Shown one piece after another: positions 49,663-57,439 of a stretch of 64,000 nt of DNA (the first letter of the stretch is position 1; each line of letters opens with the position of its first letter). The notes beneath the pieces are model-generated. The model made no database searches. It was not told the DNA's origin and was given only the letters and a program-made list of their open reading frames with translations. The stretch comes from Pseudomonadota bacterium (lineage in GTDB: Bacteria > Desulfobacterota > Desulfovibrionia > Desulfovibrionales > Desulfomicrobiaceae), in contig JAHIQM010000005.1 of NCBI GenBank assembly GCA_018902545.1, positions 1 to 64,000 of the forward strand. The letters are read 5' to 3'. Position numbers and translations under genes: made by a program.

Positions 49663-50256
49663 TTATCTTAGATATGCAGAAACATCCTGAACCAGTAAGT
49701 CAAAACTACATGATTGATCGACCACTTTTAGCGGTATGTCAAGTGACTTACATGTCTCATCAGCCCATTTTATTTCTTTTTCTTGAAAGTCATTAATGAA
49801 TTCAACCGAGAATGACCAACCATCTCTCGATGAGAGACGTTCGGCTATCAATGTCGGCATGTCACTTAGGACAAGAGCTATTTTTGGAGAAATAGATGTG
49901 AATGTGGCAAAAGGAACATTTTCAATATTATGGTTTTCGTTGAGTAAACAAAAATGACCGTCTAACAATATCACGTCGCGCATAGTCTCTAATTTAAAAA
50001 TTTCGTCCGCTAGAATCAATTGATTATTCTCTATATTTGAAACAGTTTTGTTTTTAAAATGCTTATTGTGCTTAGCAATTAAACTGCTTGCTGTCACATG
50101 TTCTGCGTTTAGTGTAGAAGCTAGCCTGGAACAAAAGCGTGTCTTTCCTACACCATGGACCCCTCCGACAAAAATTATATTGTGTAGCACTATATATCCC
50201 TTTTGTATTTCTGTCTTCAAATTGGCTTTAAATTCGGCTTTCAGCTCAGCACTCAA
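49663..50256 (-). CDS. P-loop ATPase/kinase-like protein
   Basis: 197 residues. FVGGVHGVGKTRF is a Walker A motif, and VILLDGHFCLL is a Walker B-like strand, in the layout of adenylate-kinase-like or AAA-type P-loop proteins. The protein is not recognisable as a specific kinase. It sits 11 bp upstream of the PIN-GNAT gene and is equally AT-rich, so the three genes probably form one transferred operon. The first 15 residues are charged and could be a later start. Confidence 0.6.
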   Translation of the reverse strand: MSAELKAEFKANLKTEIQKGYIVLHNIIFVGGVHGVGKTRFCSRLASTLNAEHVTASSLIAKHNKHFKNKTVSNIENNQLILADEIFKLETMRDVILLDGHFCLLNENHNIENVPFATFTSISPKIALVLSDMPTLIAERLSSRDGWSFSVEFINDFQEKEIKWADETCKSLDIPLKVVDQSCSFDLLVQDVSAYLR

Positions 50257-50554
50257 TCACCTTTATGCGGCATTCATGACCGCACCTGGAAAAAAATTCG
50301 CGCTTTTCGATAGCAAATGAATAAATCAGCGGTTTCTTCGAAGGGGGAAGGGCTGACGCGAATTTTTCCCCCGGTCTGTAAACAATTTATCTTCTGGAGA
50401 GCAACAATTTCTTTTGTCATACGTAGTTGTACGCATTCAACTTCGTGGAGATCGGTAGCATGGAGGCTGGAGTCAGGAGGCGTTCATCCGGGCGTCAGCG
50501 TTCAAGACAAAGGCAAATGCCGCCAACGTGTAACTGATATCGGAAGGTTGTTGC
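50257..50554. other. Non-coding stretch at the edge of the AT-rich island
   Basis: About 300 bp between the P-loop gene start and the next small gene. Composition changes from AT-rich to the genome average near 50330. Promoters for both flanking genes must lie here, but I see no clear -35/-10 pair, attachment site or repeat. Confidence 0.4.
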
Positions 50555-50719
50555 ATGAAAACGCTTGAAACGGTGCTGGCGCAGTTGAGTGACTTGTACG
50601 AGTTCAACAAGAAGTTGAAGCTGTACGCATTGCAGAAGCAGGATCAGGAAGGGGAGCCTTTTTCGTCCGATAGCGACGACCCGGCCCATGCTTTGCGCCG
50701 GGACGTCGCTGACGAGTAG
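50555..50719 (+). CDS. Small acidic hypothetical protein, 54 aa
   Basis: 54 codons, MKTLETVLAQLSDLYEFNKK then LKLYALQKQDQEGEPFSSDS and an acidic/basic end (RRDVADE). GGAAGG lies 8 bases before the ATG, a good ribosome site. The predicted fold is one amphipathic helix plus a disordered tail. No known family was recognised. Its stop faces the ECF S-component gene 7 bp away. Confidence 0.6.
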   Translation: MKTLETVLAQLSDLYEFNKKLKLYALQKQDQEGEPFSSDSDDPAHALRRDVADE

Positions 50720-50726
50720 GGCAAAA

Positions 50727-51224
50727 TCAGATCAGTTTTGTCTTTTTGAGCGCCGTAGCCGCGAACACGCCGCCCACGGCCCCGCCCACGGCCTGGACCA
50801 CGTTGGCTGGAATCTCGGCCACTGCGCCCTGCAGGCCGATGTTCGGCATCATCACCTCGCCGATGAAGTAAGTGCTGACCATGGCCAGTCCGCCCAGTCC
50901 GAGCATGAGATAGCGGGCAGCCCCGGTCCGGCTTGCGGCCACGGCGGCCAGCGCACCTTCCGCACCCTTGGCTAAAAGCGTCAGCGGGGCGAACACCGCG
51001 AACCCGCCCAGGATATCCGCCAGGGCCGATCCGATGCCGCACGCGGCCAGCGCCCAAATCACGCCCTGCTTCGGATTCATGAAGCCCAGAACCAGACCGC
51101 CGAAAACCACGGCCACGTCGCCCACGTTGAAATATCCGCGGCTGGGCAGCGGGATGCGTATGAAGAGGGTGGTCAGGCAGGTCAGGGCCACGATGGACAG
51201 TGCGGCGATCTTGATATTTTTCAT
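50727..51224 (-). CDS. ECF transporter substrate-binding (S) component
   Basis: 165 residues from ATG 51224 (AAGGAAG just upstream; the frame is open further but starts there overlap ecfT deeply). About five or six hydrophobic segments, with a GYFNVGDVAVVFGGLVLG region typical of ECF S-components, which capture vitamins or metals. The substrate is not evident. The ATG overlaps the stop of the T-component gene by 4 bp. Confidence 0.75.
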   Translation of the reverse strand: MKNIKIAALSIVALTCLTTLFIRIPLPSRGYFNVGDVAVVFGGLVLGFMNPKQGVIWALAACGIGSALADILGGFAVFAPLTLLAKGAEGALAAVAASRTGAARYLMLGLGGLAMVSTYFIGEVMMPNIGLQGAVAEIPANVVQAVGGAVGGVFAATALKKTKLI

Positions 51225-51817
51225 TCTTCCTTCCTCAAAAAGTGTATGCGGTGCTCGAGCAGGCGCTGGGTGTTTTCGGCCTGCCCGTAGATGCTGATGT
51301 AGGCGGCCACGATGACTCCGCACAGCCGCTGAAACCGGCTGAAGCGCCTGCCGTGAAAATGCGGGGTCAGGTCCATGAAGAAGCGGTAGCGGTGCAGCAA
51401 GGGCGTACATTTTTCCATCACGGCCTTCAAGACGATGGCGCTTCGCCGTCCCCCTTCGCTCAGGGGCAGGCGGACGATGTCGCGGAAGGTGATGGACTCA
51501 AGGCCCAACTTCACGGCCAGAAACGAGTTGGGAAAAACCAGGGCCTTGATGAGGGAGTCATGTATCCAGTCCGTGCGCCCCATTAGGCCCATCCACTGAA
51601 ATACCGCGCCGAAGAGGAGCAGGGACAACACGAAGGGCAGGATGAACCATAAGGACTGCACGCTGCTCCTGAAACCACTGCGCCATGTGTTGCCAGCCAG
51701 AAAGAGAATCAGCAGTGCGGCCTGCAGATCCATGCGGGCGTATCCGGCCCCGAAGACGAAAAGCCAGAAATAGAGGCCAAGCGCCCCGAAGATTGCTGAA
51801 ACCTTCAGCATGGCCAT
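51221..51817 (-). CDS. ECF transporter transmembrane (T) component, CbiQ-like
   Basis: 198 residues. Four or so membrane segments in the first 110 residues are followed by cytoplasmic coupling helices (ESITFRDIVRLPLSEGGRRS, then LHRYRFFMDLTPHF and a C-terminal RHR-type helix), as in EcfT/CbiQ proteins that join the S-component to the ATPases. It overlaps the upstream ATPase gene by 13 bp and the S gene by 4 bp. Confidence 0.7.
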   Translation of the reverse strand: MAMLKVSAIFGALGLYFWLFVFGAGYARMDLQAALLILFLAGNTWRSGFRSSVQSLWFILPFVLSLLLFGAVFQWMGLMGRTDWIHDSLIKALVFPNSFLAVKLGLESITFRDIVRLPLSEGGRRSAIVLKAVMEKCTPLLHRYRFFMDLTPHFHGRRFSRFQRLCGVIVAAYISIYGQAENTQRLLEHRIHFLRKEE

Positions 51818-52323
51818 AGACGTTCGACCTTCAGATTGACGTCCGCCCCGCCCAACCGCTCAAAGACCACCTCGAAGCCGTGAGCGAAGTCGGCGCATCG
51901 TTCGCATCGGGCCAGGTGCGAGACCTGCACGACCCAGTCGAACCCGGGCAGATCCATGGCCTCCAGCTGCTCCGGACTCACGTACTTGTCGAACTCGTCA
52001 AGGATGATGATTTCCCGGCATCCGCTGGTCCTGACCCAGGCCAGGGCCATGTCCGCCAGGTCTGCCGGGACGTCGTGCCCGAGCAGGGCCAGGGTGGTAC
52101 GGATGGTGTTCTGCTGCAGGTCCATGTCCTGGGCCAGGTAGAGCAGGCAGTGCTTCTTGCGCAAGGCGGGGATGAGGACATGCTCCAGAAAAGTGCTTTT
52201 ACCCGCCCCGTTCTCTCCGCTCAGATACAGGCAGCTGCCTGGCGGTAACCCAAGCGGCTCCTGCAGTATGAAGTTCAGCCCCGCGTGCGAAACGCGATAG
52301 GTACCGGCGGGAAGTTCAAACAT
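51805..52323 (-). CDS. ECF-type ABC ATPase half with Walker A/B but no signature motif
   Basis: 172 residues from ATG 52323; the alternative is 52347. SGENGAGKST (35-44) is Walker A, REIIILDEFDKYV is Walker B plus D-loop, and VVQVSHL is the H-loop. The helical subdomain with the LSGGQ signature, normally between Q-loop and Walker B, is missing: only about 40 residues connect them. The gene just upstream carries a signature motif and a degenerate Walker B. The start overlaps that gene's stop by 8 bp. Together they would supply one complete nucleotide site. Confidence 0.75.
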   Translation of the reverse strand: MFELPAGTYRVSHAGLNFILQEPLGLPPGSCLYLSGENGAGKSTFLEHVLIPALRKKHCLLYLAQDMDLQQNTIRTTLALLGHDVPADLADMALAWVRTSGCREIIILDEFDKYVSPEQLEAMDLPGFDWVVQVSHLARCERCADFAHGFEVVFERLGGADVNLKVERLWPC

Positions 52324-52717
52324 GGTCGGGCAGGGGCTGAGGTCCATCGGGGGTCAGGGAAAAGAGCCTGGCCGCGGGCAGAAGGGCGGCGAATCTGACC
52401 AGGAGCGACTCCCGGTTGCGCGGCGACAGGGTCTCCAGCACATGCACGAGCAGCACGCGCAGCGGTCTGTTGGGCAAAAGGTTCATGAGCAGCAGGCAAC
52501 AGATGATGCTCTGCTCGCCGCCGGAATAGGACGAGAGCTTGCGCCCCGGCTCCAGCCGCAGCTCGAAACCCGCGCATTCCCGGACCATGACCGCTGCCAG
52601 GGCGTCATCGGCTCCAAGGAGCAGGATCTCGTCTTCCAGGGTGGTGCCCACAAAGAGGTTGTGCGTGTCGACCACACAATAGTCGTGGCCGTATTCGGCA
52701 AGGACGGCGCCGCTCAC
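52316..52717 (-). CDS. ECF-type ABC ATPase half with signature motif but no Walker A
   Basis: 133 residues, GTG start. The N-terminus begins at a Q-loop-like stretch (DTHNLFVGTTLEDEILLLG, as in ECF ATPases), then has the ABC signature SSYSGGEQSIICCLLLMNLL, a degenerate Walker B (RVLLVHVLETLSP, the acidic ending present but the normal Asp lost) and a D-loop-like SPRNRESLL. It lacks any P-loop, so it cannot bind ATP alone. It is the first gene of the four-gene ECF operon (52717 to 50727). Confidence 0.7.
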   Translation of the reverse strand: MSGAVLAEYGHDYCVVDTHNLFVGTTLEDEILLLGADDALAAVMVRECAGFELRLEPGRKLSSYSGGEQSIICCLLLMNLLPNRPLRVLLVHVLETLSPRNRESLLVRFAALLPAARLFSLTPDGPQPLPDHV

Positions 52718-52788
52718 GGACGCCTCTTTCGGGACATGGCCCTTGTTTTGCTTGACGGGTCTACGCGGTGGTGCAAAAGAGTTGTCCC

Positions 52789-53205
52789 ATGATAAAATAC
52801 AGTATCGAATGCTGGCTCTATAACGATGTCGAAGACCGCTTTCTCCTGCTGCGCTGCCCCGTTACCCATCGCCATGACGAATACTGGCAGCCGGTGACCG
52901 GCGGGCGCGGTCCCGACGAATCTTGCATTGCGGCCTGCCTGCGCGAGGTGGTGGAGGAGACGGGCGTCGAGCTTGCGGCGGAGCAGTTGGAAGTCGTCAT
53001 ACCCGAGTTTTCCTTCTGCATTCCCGACGCGCGCATCGAGCTGCGCAAGCCCATCTATCTGGCGCGGGTCAGAAACGAAAAAGTGGTGCTGTCCTCGGAA
53101 CATATCGGCTATTACTGGTTTGACGCCAAGGATGTCGAAAGCCAGCTGCACTGGGATTCCAACAAGGAATCGTTCCGGCAGGTCCTGGCCCACACCCGCC
53201 CCTAG
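52789..53205 (+). CDS. Nudix hydrolase (NudB/MutT type)
   Basis: 138 residues from ATG 52789 (a GTG at 52768 is possible). The Nudix box is complete: GGRGPDE, seven residues, then REVVEETG. The surrounding sequence (IECWLYNDVEDRFLLLR; YWQPVTGG) is like dihydroneopterin-triphosphatase/MutT proteins. It converges with the thioredoxin-like gene and overlaps its end by 4 bp. Confidence 0.85.
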   Translation: MIKYSIECWLYNDVEDRFLLLRCPVTHRHDEYWQPVTGGRGPDESCIAACLREVVEETGVELAAEQLEVVIPEFSFCIPDARIELRKPIYLARVRNEKVVLSSEHIGYYWFDAKDVESQLHWDSNKESFRQVLAHTRP

Positions 53206-53768
53206 TCGGTCTTCTTTTCGGCCAGCTCCTGTATATACGCGACGATCTCCGGCGCGTCCCAGCGGGCCATGCCCGTATGCCCGAAAACCACCCGCCCCTC
53301 AGTGTCGAAGATGTACGTCGTCGGAAGACTTTCAGCCTCCAGTTCCGGCGGAATCGGCGTGGAGAAGACGTAGAGGGGCATCTTCAATGACTGCGACAGG
53401 GGATCAGCGCGCAGCTCGGCCGGGGTTTCCGTGCTGATGCAGAGCACCCGCACCCGGTCGTCGTCCTTAAATTTTTCCCACAGATTCTGCAGGAAAGGCA
53501 TTTCGGCCCGGCAGGGCGGACACCATGTGGCCCAAAGGTTGACGAGCACGACCTTGCCGCGCAGGTCGGCGAACGAAAATTCCTGTCCATCGAGGTCCGC
53601 AAAGCGCCCCTCAAGATCCCCCAGACGGGCCATGGCCGGCAGCTCCGGGCCATTCTCGGCCGAACCGACGTTGCCGAAAAAGAGCGAGGCCGCCCCGGCT
53701 TCCAGCAACACCAACAGCAGAGCCGCGCACACAAAGCTCACAAACGGGTTATTCGCGACGTTGTTCAT
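53202..53768 (-). CDS. TlpA-family thioredoxin-like protein
   Basis: 188 residues with an N-terminal membrane anchor (FVSFVCAALLLVLLEAGAAS) and a periplasmic thioredoxin fold. The active site is WCPPC (Cys 83, Cys 86) in VNLWATWCPPC, with the cis-proline loop at LPTTYIF. It acts as a disulfide reductase or cytochrome-c maturation helper. It lies 12 bp after the pseudouridine synthase stop on the same strand. Confidence 0.88.
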   Translation of the reverse strand: MNNVANNPFVSFVCAALLLVLLEAGAASLFFGNVGSAENGPELPAMARLGDLEGRFADLDGQEFSFADLRGKVVLVNLWATWCPPCRAEMPFLQNLWEKFKDDDRVRVLCISTETPAELRADPLSQSLKMPLYVFSTPIPPELEAESLPTTYIFDTEGRVVFGHTGMARWDAPEIVAYIQELAEKKTD

Positions 53769-53780
53769 GCCTCTCCACGG

Positions 53781-54533
53781 TCAGCCAAGACCCAGGCTTG
53801 ACTTCAGGTTCTTGATTTCCTCGGCCGACAGGAAACGCCATTTGCCGGATTCGAGGCCTTCCAGCCGCAGCGGGCCCAGTTCTACGCGATGCAGCCGCAG
53901 GATGGTCAGGTTAAGGTCACGGCACATGCGCCGGATCTGGCGGTTCACGCCCTGACGCAAGGTCATGCGCAAGAGCGTCGCCCCATTGCCTTCCACTGAC
54001 GTCTCGACTTCCACGGGAGCAAGCCGCTCACCTTCGCGCAGTCGCATGCCCTGGCGTATGGTGCGCAGGGAGTTCTCCGTTACCGCCTCACGCACCACCA
54101 CTTCGTATTTTTTGGCATGCTCGTAGCTCGGGTGCGTCAGACGCAGGGTCACGTCGCCGTCGTTGGTCAGCAGGAGCAAGCCCTCGGACATGTAGTCGAG
54201 CCGCCCTACGGGAAAAAGTCGCTGCGTGCGCAGGTCTTCGGGCAGCATGTCCACCACGGTCCGGCGACCCTGGGGATCGTTGACCGTGGTCACGGTGTGT
54301 ACGGGCTTGTGCAGCATGACGTAGGATGCCGGGGCGTCCTGTCTGGCCGCGACGGGAGTTCCGTCCAGGAGCACCGTGTCCTGACCGGGAATGACCCTGG
54401 TTCCGGGTTCGCGCTGCGACAGGCCGTTCACGGACACACGCCCGGACTGGATCAGGGCGTCGGCGCCACGGCGGGAGGCCAGACCGGCATCGGCAAGATA
54501 TTTATTGAGTCGAACAGGGGTGTTTTCCGGCAT
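53781..54533 (-). CDS. rluB: 23S rRNA pseudouridine synthase, RluB/RsuA family
   Basis: 250 residues from ATG 54533; an upstream ATG would add 13 odd residues. An S4 RNA-binding domain (RLNKYLADAGLASRRGADAL) is followed by the catalytic region with GRLDYMSEGLLLLTNDG (catalytic Asp) and RQGVNRQIRRM. The subfamily is RluB/RluE/RsuA, and RluB fits best because of the S4 spacing; the exact rRNA target is an inference. Confidence 0.85.
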   Translation of the reverse strand: MPENTPVRLNKYLADAGLASRRGADALIQSGRVSVNGLSQREPGTRVIPGQDTVLLDGTPVAARQDAPASYVMLHKPVHTVTTVNDPQGRRTVVDMLPEDLRTQRLFPVGRLDYMSEGLLLLTNDGDVTLRLTHPSYEHAKKYEVVVREAVTENSLRTIRQGMRLREGERLAPVEVETSVEGNGATLLRMTLRQGVNRQIRRMCRDLNLTILRLHRVELGPLRLEGLESGKWRFLSAEEIKNLKSSLGLG

Positions 54534-54609
54534 GGCGAACAAATAGGGAGAACCACGGGACAGGGCAAGCAAAAAGGCGCGGCAACGGGAAAAACCAGGG
54601 CGCGGAGTA

Positions 54610-54631
54610 CGCGGGGTCCGTGGACCCCGCG
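54610..54631 (-). terminator. Hairpin after the META lipoprotein gene
   Basis: The perfect arms CGCGGGGTCC (54610-54619) and GGACCCCGCG (54622-54631) lie just downstream of the lipoprotein stop (minus strand). A T-run (CCTGGTTTTT on that strand) follows about 15 bases later. Termination is likely but the T-run is not adjacent. Confidence 0.5.
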
Positions 54632-54639
54632 CCGGATTT

Positions 54640-55407
54640 TCAGGGAACGGCCTCGAATTTGGCCAGCGGGGCCATGCGCGCCTTGTGCAGGTAGAGGGTG
54701 TGGCCGTCGCAGGCGAAATTGTCGGCCATGCCCAGCACCTGGAAGAACTCCTGCTCTACGCCCATGTCCGGGCAGGCCATGAGCGTGCTGGCCATGTCCG
54801 TGAAGCGGATGCGGTTGCCGGTTTTGAGTTCATAGCCTCCGCTGGCCGCGTTGCATCCCCCGAAACCCGTGAATCTTGCGTCCTTGGACGAAAGAAGGAT
54901 GAACGGCACGCGTGCGCCGTCGCTTGCGGCCACGGGTTTGCCCCACAGCTCCACCAGCTTCCAGCGGGTATCCAGAATGCATCTGCCGGTAAGATCCGGG
55001 GTCTTGGCGATCTGTTTGCGCAGCACGTAGTTTTCGGCCAGATCGCCGGTGATCACTTGTCCGTCCATGCCCAGATGCCACAGCATGTTTTCGCCGACCT
55101 TATAGGCCAAAGGCCCATCGGCAGTGTCGTCAAGGGTGATCGTCGACCCGTCCGGGCTCCAGGAGAACGAGCCCTGCTGTTCGAAAGTGGCATTCTCCCG
55201 GCCCTGGTAAAGGGTTGTCAGGGCATATGTATGATCCTGATTCACGGTCATGGTGGTGTGAATCCCTTCGCAATCGGCGCAGGGCAGAGTGCCGACATAG
55301 GTTCCGGCCCAATTCAGCGAGTTGCGGCTGGAATGCCCGGCGTCCGTATGAGCGCATCCCCACAGGGCAAAGCCTGCCAGCAGCGTCAGCAGAATGAGTT
55401 TCTTCAT
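54640..55407 (-). CDS. Lipoprotein with NlpE N-terminal and META (HslJ-like) domains
   Basis: 255 residues. The lipobox LWGC (Cys 18) marks an outer or inner membrane lipoprotein. TLPCADCEGIHTT (41-53) is the NlpE-type domain with its CxxC, and the second half (TRWKLVELWGKPV, FTGFGGCNAASGGYEL, MASTLMACPDM) is a META/HslJ domain. NlpE senses surface and envelope stress in enterobacteria; this combined form is found in many proteobacteria, with a role in copper or heat tolerance suggested by homology only. Confidence 0.85.
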   Translation of the reverse strand: MKKLILLTLLAGFALWGCAHTDAGHSSRNSLNWAGTYVGTLPCADCEGIHTTMTVNQDHTYALTTLYQGRENATFEQQGSFSWSPDGSTITLDDTADGPLAYKVGENMLWHLGMDGQVITGDLAENYVLRKQIAKTPDLTGRCILDTRWKLVELWGKPVAASDGARVPFILLSSKDARFTGFGGCNAASGGYELKTGNRIRFTDMASTLMACPDMGVEQEFFQVLGMADNFACDGHTLYLHKARMAPLAKFEAVP

Positions 55408-55430
55408 GCGATTCTCCGTCGAGATTACGG

Positions 55431-56051
55431 TCAGGGCTGCCCGGGACGCTGCGCTGCGGCGCAGCGGGCCTCATCATACTCTTTTCTGCCGCGGGTGATG
55501 CACAGGTCATGGATCAGGCCGTTGGAAATGGAATAGATCCAGCCATGCAGGTAGAGGTTTCGGCCGCGCTCCCAGGCCTTGCGCACAAGGCTGTTCAGGG
55601 TCAGGTTGCGCACTTGCAGCTTCACATTGAGTTCGCACATGTCGTCAAGGTTCGGCTTGCCCTTGCGTTCCATGAGATCGTGCACGTTCTCCAGCCAATG
55701 GGCCAGAAGGCCGGGGGTCTGGTCTTTCATGACCGCCTCGATGCCGCCGCAGCCGTAATGCCCGCAGACGATGATGTGCTTCACCTTGAGCACGTCGATG
55801 GCGTACTGCAGCACGCACATGAGGTTGATGTCGGTGTTGATGACCTGGTTCGAGATATTACGGTGCACGAAAACCTCGCCGGGCATGACGCCGATGAGTT
55901 GATCCGCCGGCACCCGACTGTCGGAGCAGCCGATCCACAGGAACTTGGGCTTTTGCTGGTTTTCCAGCTTGCGGAAAAATCCCGGAATGTTCTTTTCAAC
56001 GTTCTGGGCCCAGCTCTTGTTATTATCGAGCAACTTGCTGATTTCTTTCAT
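55431..56051 (-). CDS. can: Beta-carbonic anhydrase
   Basis: 206 residues. WIGCSDSRVPADQ (Cys 42, Asp 44, Arg 46) and IIVCGHYGCGG (His 98, Cys 101) provide the zinc ligands and the Asp-Arg dyad of the class. It interconverts CO2 and bicarbonate. The length and N-terminal helix match Can proteins. The C-terminal stretch ARCAAAQRPGQP is short and variable. Confidence 0.95.
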   Translation of the reverse strand: MKEISKLLDNNKSWAQNVEKNIPGFFRKLENQQKPKFLWIGCSDSRVPADQLIGVMPGEVFVHRNISNQVINTDINLMCVLQYAIDVLKVKHIIVCGHYGCGGIEAVMKDQTPGLLAHWLENVHDLMERKGKPNLDDMCELNVKLQVRNLTLNSLVRKAWERGRNLYLHGWIYSISNGLIHDLCITRGRKEYDEARCAAAQRPGQP

Positions 56052-56177
56052 CGTCTCTCCTTTGCTGTCCGGCGTTGTCAGGCAGGATTTTAGTCATGGT
56101 CGCACAAAGCGCAAGCCTTCATTTCATCGTCTGCGCGCCCGGTTTCCTTTCACGCCCGGCATCCCAGGATTTCGAGT

Positions 56178-56209
56178 CGAAAAAAGCCTCCCCCGCGAAG
56201 GAGAGGCTT
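56178..56209 (-). terminator. Intrinsic terminator of the liv operon
   Basis: Read on the minus strand, AAGCCTCTCC and GGGGGAGGCTT pair with one mismatch around TTCGC, and TTTTTT follows directly. It lies 26 bp after the stop of the substrate-binding protein gene, the last gene of the operon. Confidence 0.8.
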
Positions 56210-56234
56210 ATGGTAGCTGAAGACTCAGGACCCG

Positions 56235-57392
56235 TCATTCGGCCATGACGAACTTGCCGTCCTTGACCTGAACCATGACCATGGAATCTACATCAAGGCC
56301 GTTGTGGTCTTCGGGGGTCAGGTTGTAGATGCCGGAGATGCCCACGTAGCCTTGGGTCTGCTCGATGGCCGCGCGCAGCGCCTCGGGGTCGGTTCCGGCC
56401 TTTTCGATGGCGGCCACGACAATCATGATGGCGTCCCAAGCGTAGCCGGAATGGGTGTTGATGGGGAACTGCTTGTCATACCCCTTCTCGGTGTACAGCT
56501 TCACGAATTCCTGGATCCCGGCCTTCTGCGGGTCCGTATCCGGCAGCTCGTCCACGACCATGAGCTTGGTGGCGGGCATGCGGTTGCCTTCGCTCGCCGT
56601 TCCTGCCAGCTCGACGTACTTGGGATCGGGCAGCCCGTGGCACTGGAACAGGGGCAGGTCGATGCCGAGCTGGGCCACGTTTTTGGCGCTGATGGCTCCG
56701 GCAGGGCCCGTGGTCCAGACCACGAGGGCCTGGGGATTGGCGTTCCTCGCCTTGGTCAGCTGGGCGGTCATGTCGGTGTCGCGGGAACCAAAGGATTCCT
56801 TGATCAGGATCTCGATGCCGAACTCTGGGGCCAGTTGTTCCATCCAGCGCAGGCCGTCCTTGCCAAAGCCGTCGTCGGCGGAGAGCAGGGCGATTTTCGT
56901 CAGCCCCTTGTCTTTCAGATAGGTGAACAGACGCTCCACGGCGGTCTGGGACCGCTGCGGGGACTTGAAGACCCAGTCAAAGGGGCCGAACTTGCCGCCC
57001 ATGATGACCGGATCGCCGCCCACGGTCATGACCGTCGGCGTCTTGCCGTCATGCACGATCTTCTTCACGTTCATGCCCGTGTCGGTCAGGGTCGGCCCGA
57101 TGATGGCCACGACTTTGTCCTTGTGGATGAATTTGGTGGCGATGTTCGCCGCCTTGGCCGGATCGCCCTCGGTGTCGGCGATGATCAGTTCGATCTTCTT
57201 GCCGCCGATGCCCCCTTCGGAGTTGATCTTTTCCACCAGCATCTCCGCCACCAGCTTGCTCGGCGTACCGATAAATGACGCACGGCCCGACAGATCGAAA
57301 AACCCGCCCAGCTTGATGGTGTCCCCGGCCAGTGCCGGAGAGGCCAGCAACATGAGACAGCTTAAGAAACCCAGAATCTTGCGCATGTTCAT
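56235..57392 (-). CDS. livK: Liv-type periplasmic substrate-binding protein
   Basis: 385 residues from ATG 57392 (AGGAGAG directly upstream); another ATG is two codons inside. Signal peptide about 1-23 (MRKILGFLSCLMLLASPALA), then a Peripla_BP-type fold (IKLGGFFDLSGRASFIG, the ABC amino-acid receptor start). It binds branched-chain or similar amino acids/organic acids and hands them to LivH/LivM. It is the last gene of the operon, separated from the livF-paaK gene by 47 bp. Confidence 0.88.
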   Translation of the reverse strand: MNMRKILGFLSCLMLLASPALAGDTIKLGGFFDLSGRASFIGTPSKLVAEMLVEKINSEGGIGGKKIELIIADTEGDPAKAANIATKFIHKDKVVAIIGPTLTDTGMNVKKIVHDGKTPTVMTVGGDPVIMGGKFGPFDWVFKSPQRSQTAVERLFTYLKDKGLTKIALLSADDGFGKDGLRWMEQLAPEFGIEILIKESFGSRDTDMTAQLTKARNANPQALVVWTTGPAGAISAKNVAQLGIDLPLFQCHGLPDPKYVELAGTASEGNRMPATKLMVVDELPDTDPQKAGIQEFVKLYTEKGYDKQFPINTHSGYAWDAIMIVVAAIEKAGTDPEALRAAIEQTQGYVGISGIYNLTPEDHNGLDVDSMVMVQVKDGKFVMAE

Positions 57393-57439
57393 CTCTCCTC
57401 TTAAGAATTGATTGATGCCATGATGGCTCAAGTCTTGAA

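Noticed and set aside
50317-50568. 83-codon plus-strand frame upstream of the small acidic gene
   Set aside because: It has no good start signal, and its end overlaps the start of the better-supported 54-codon gene.
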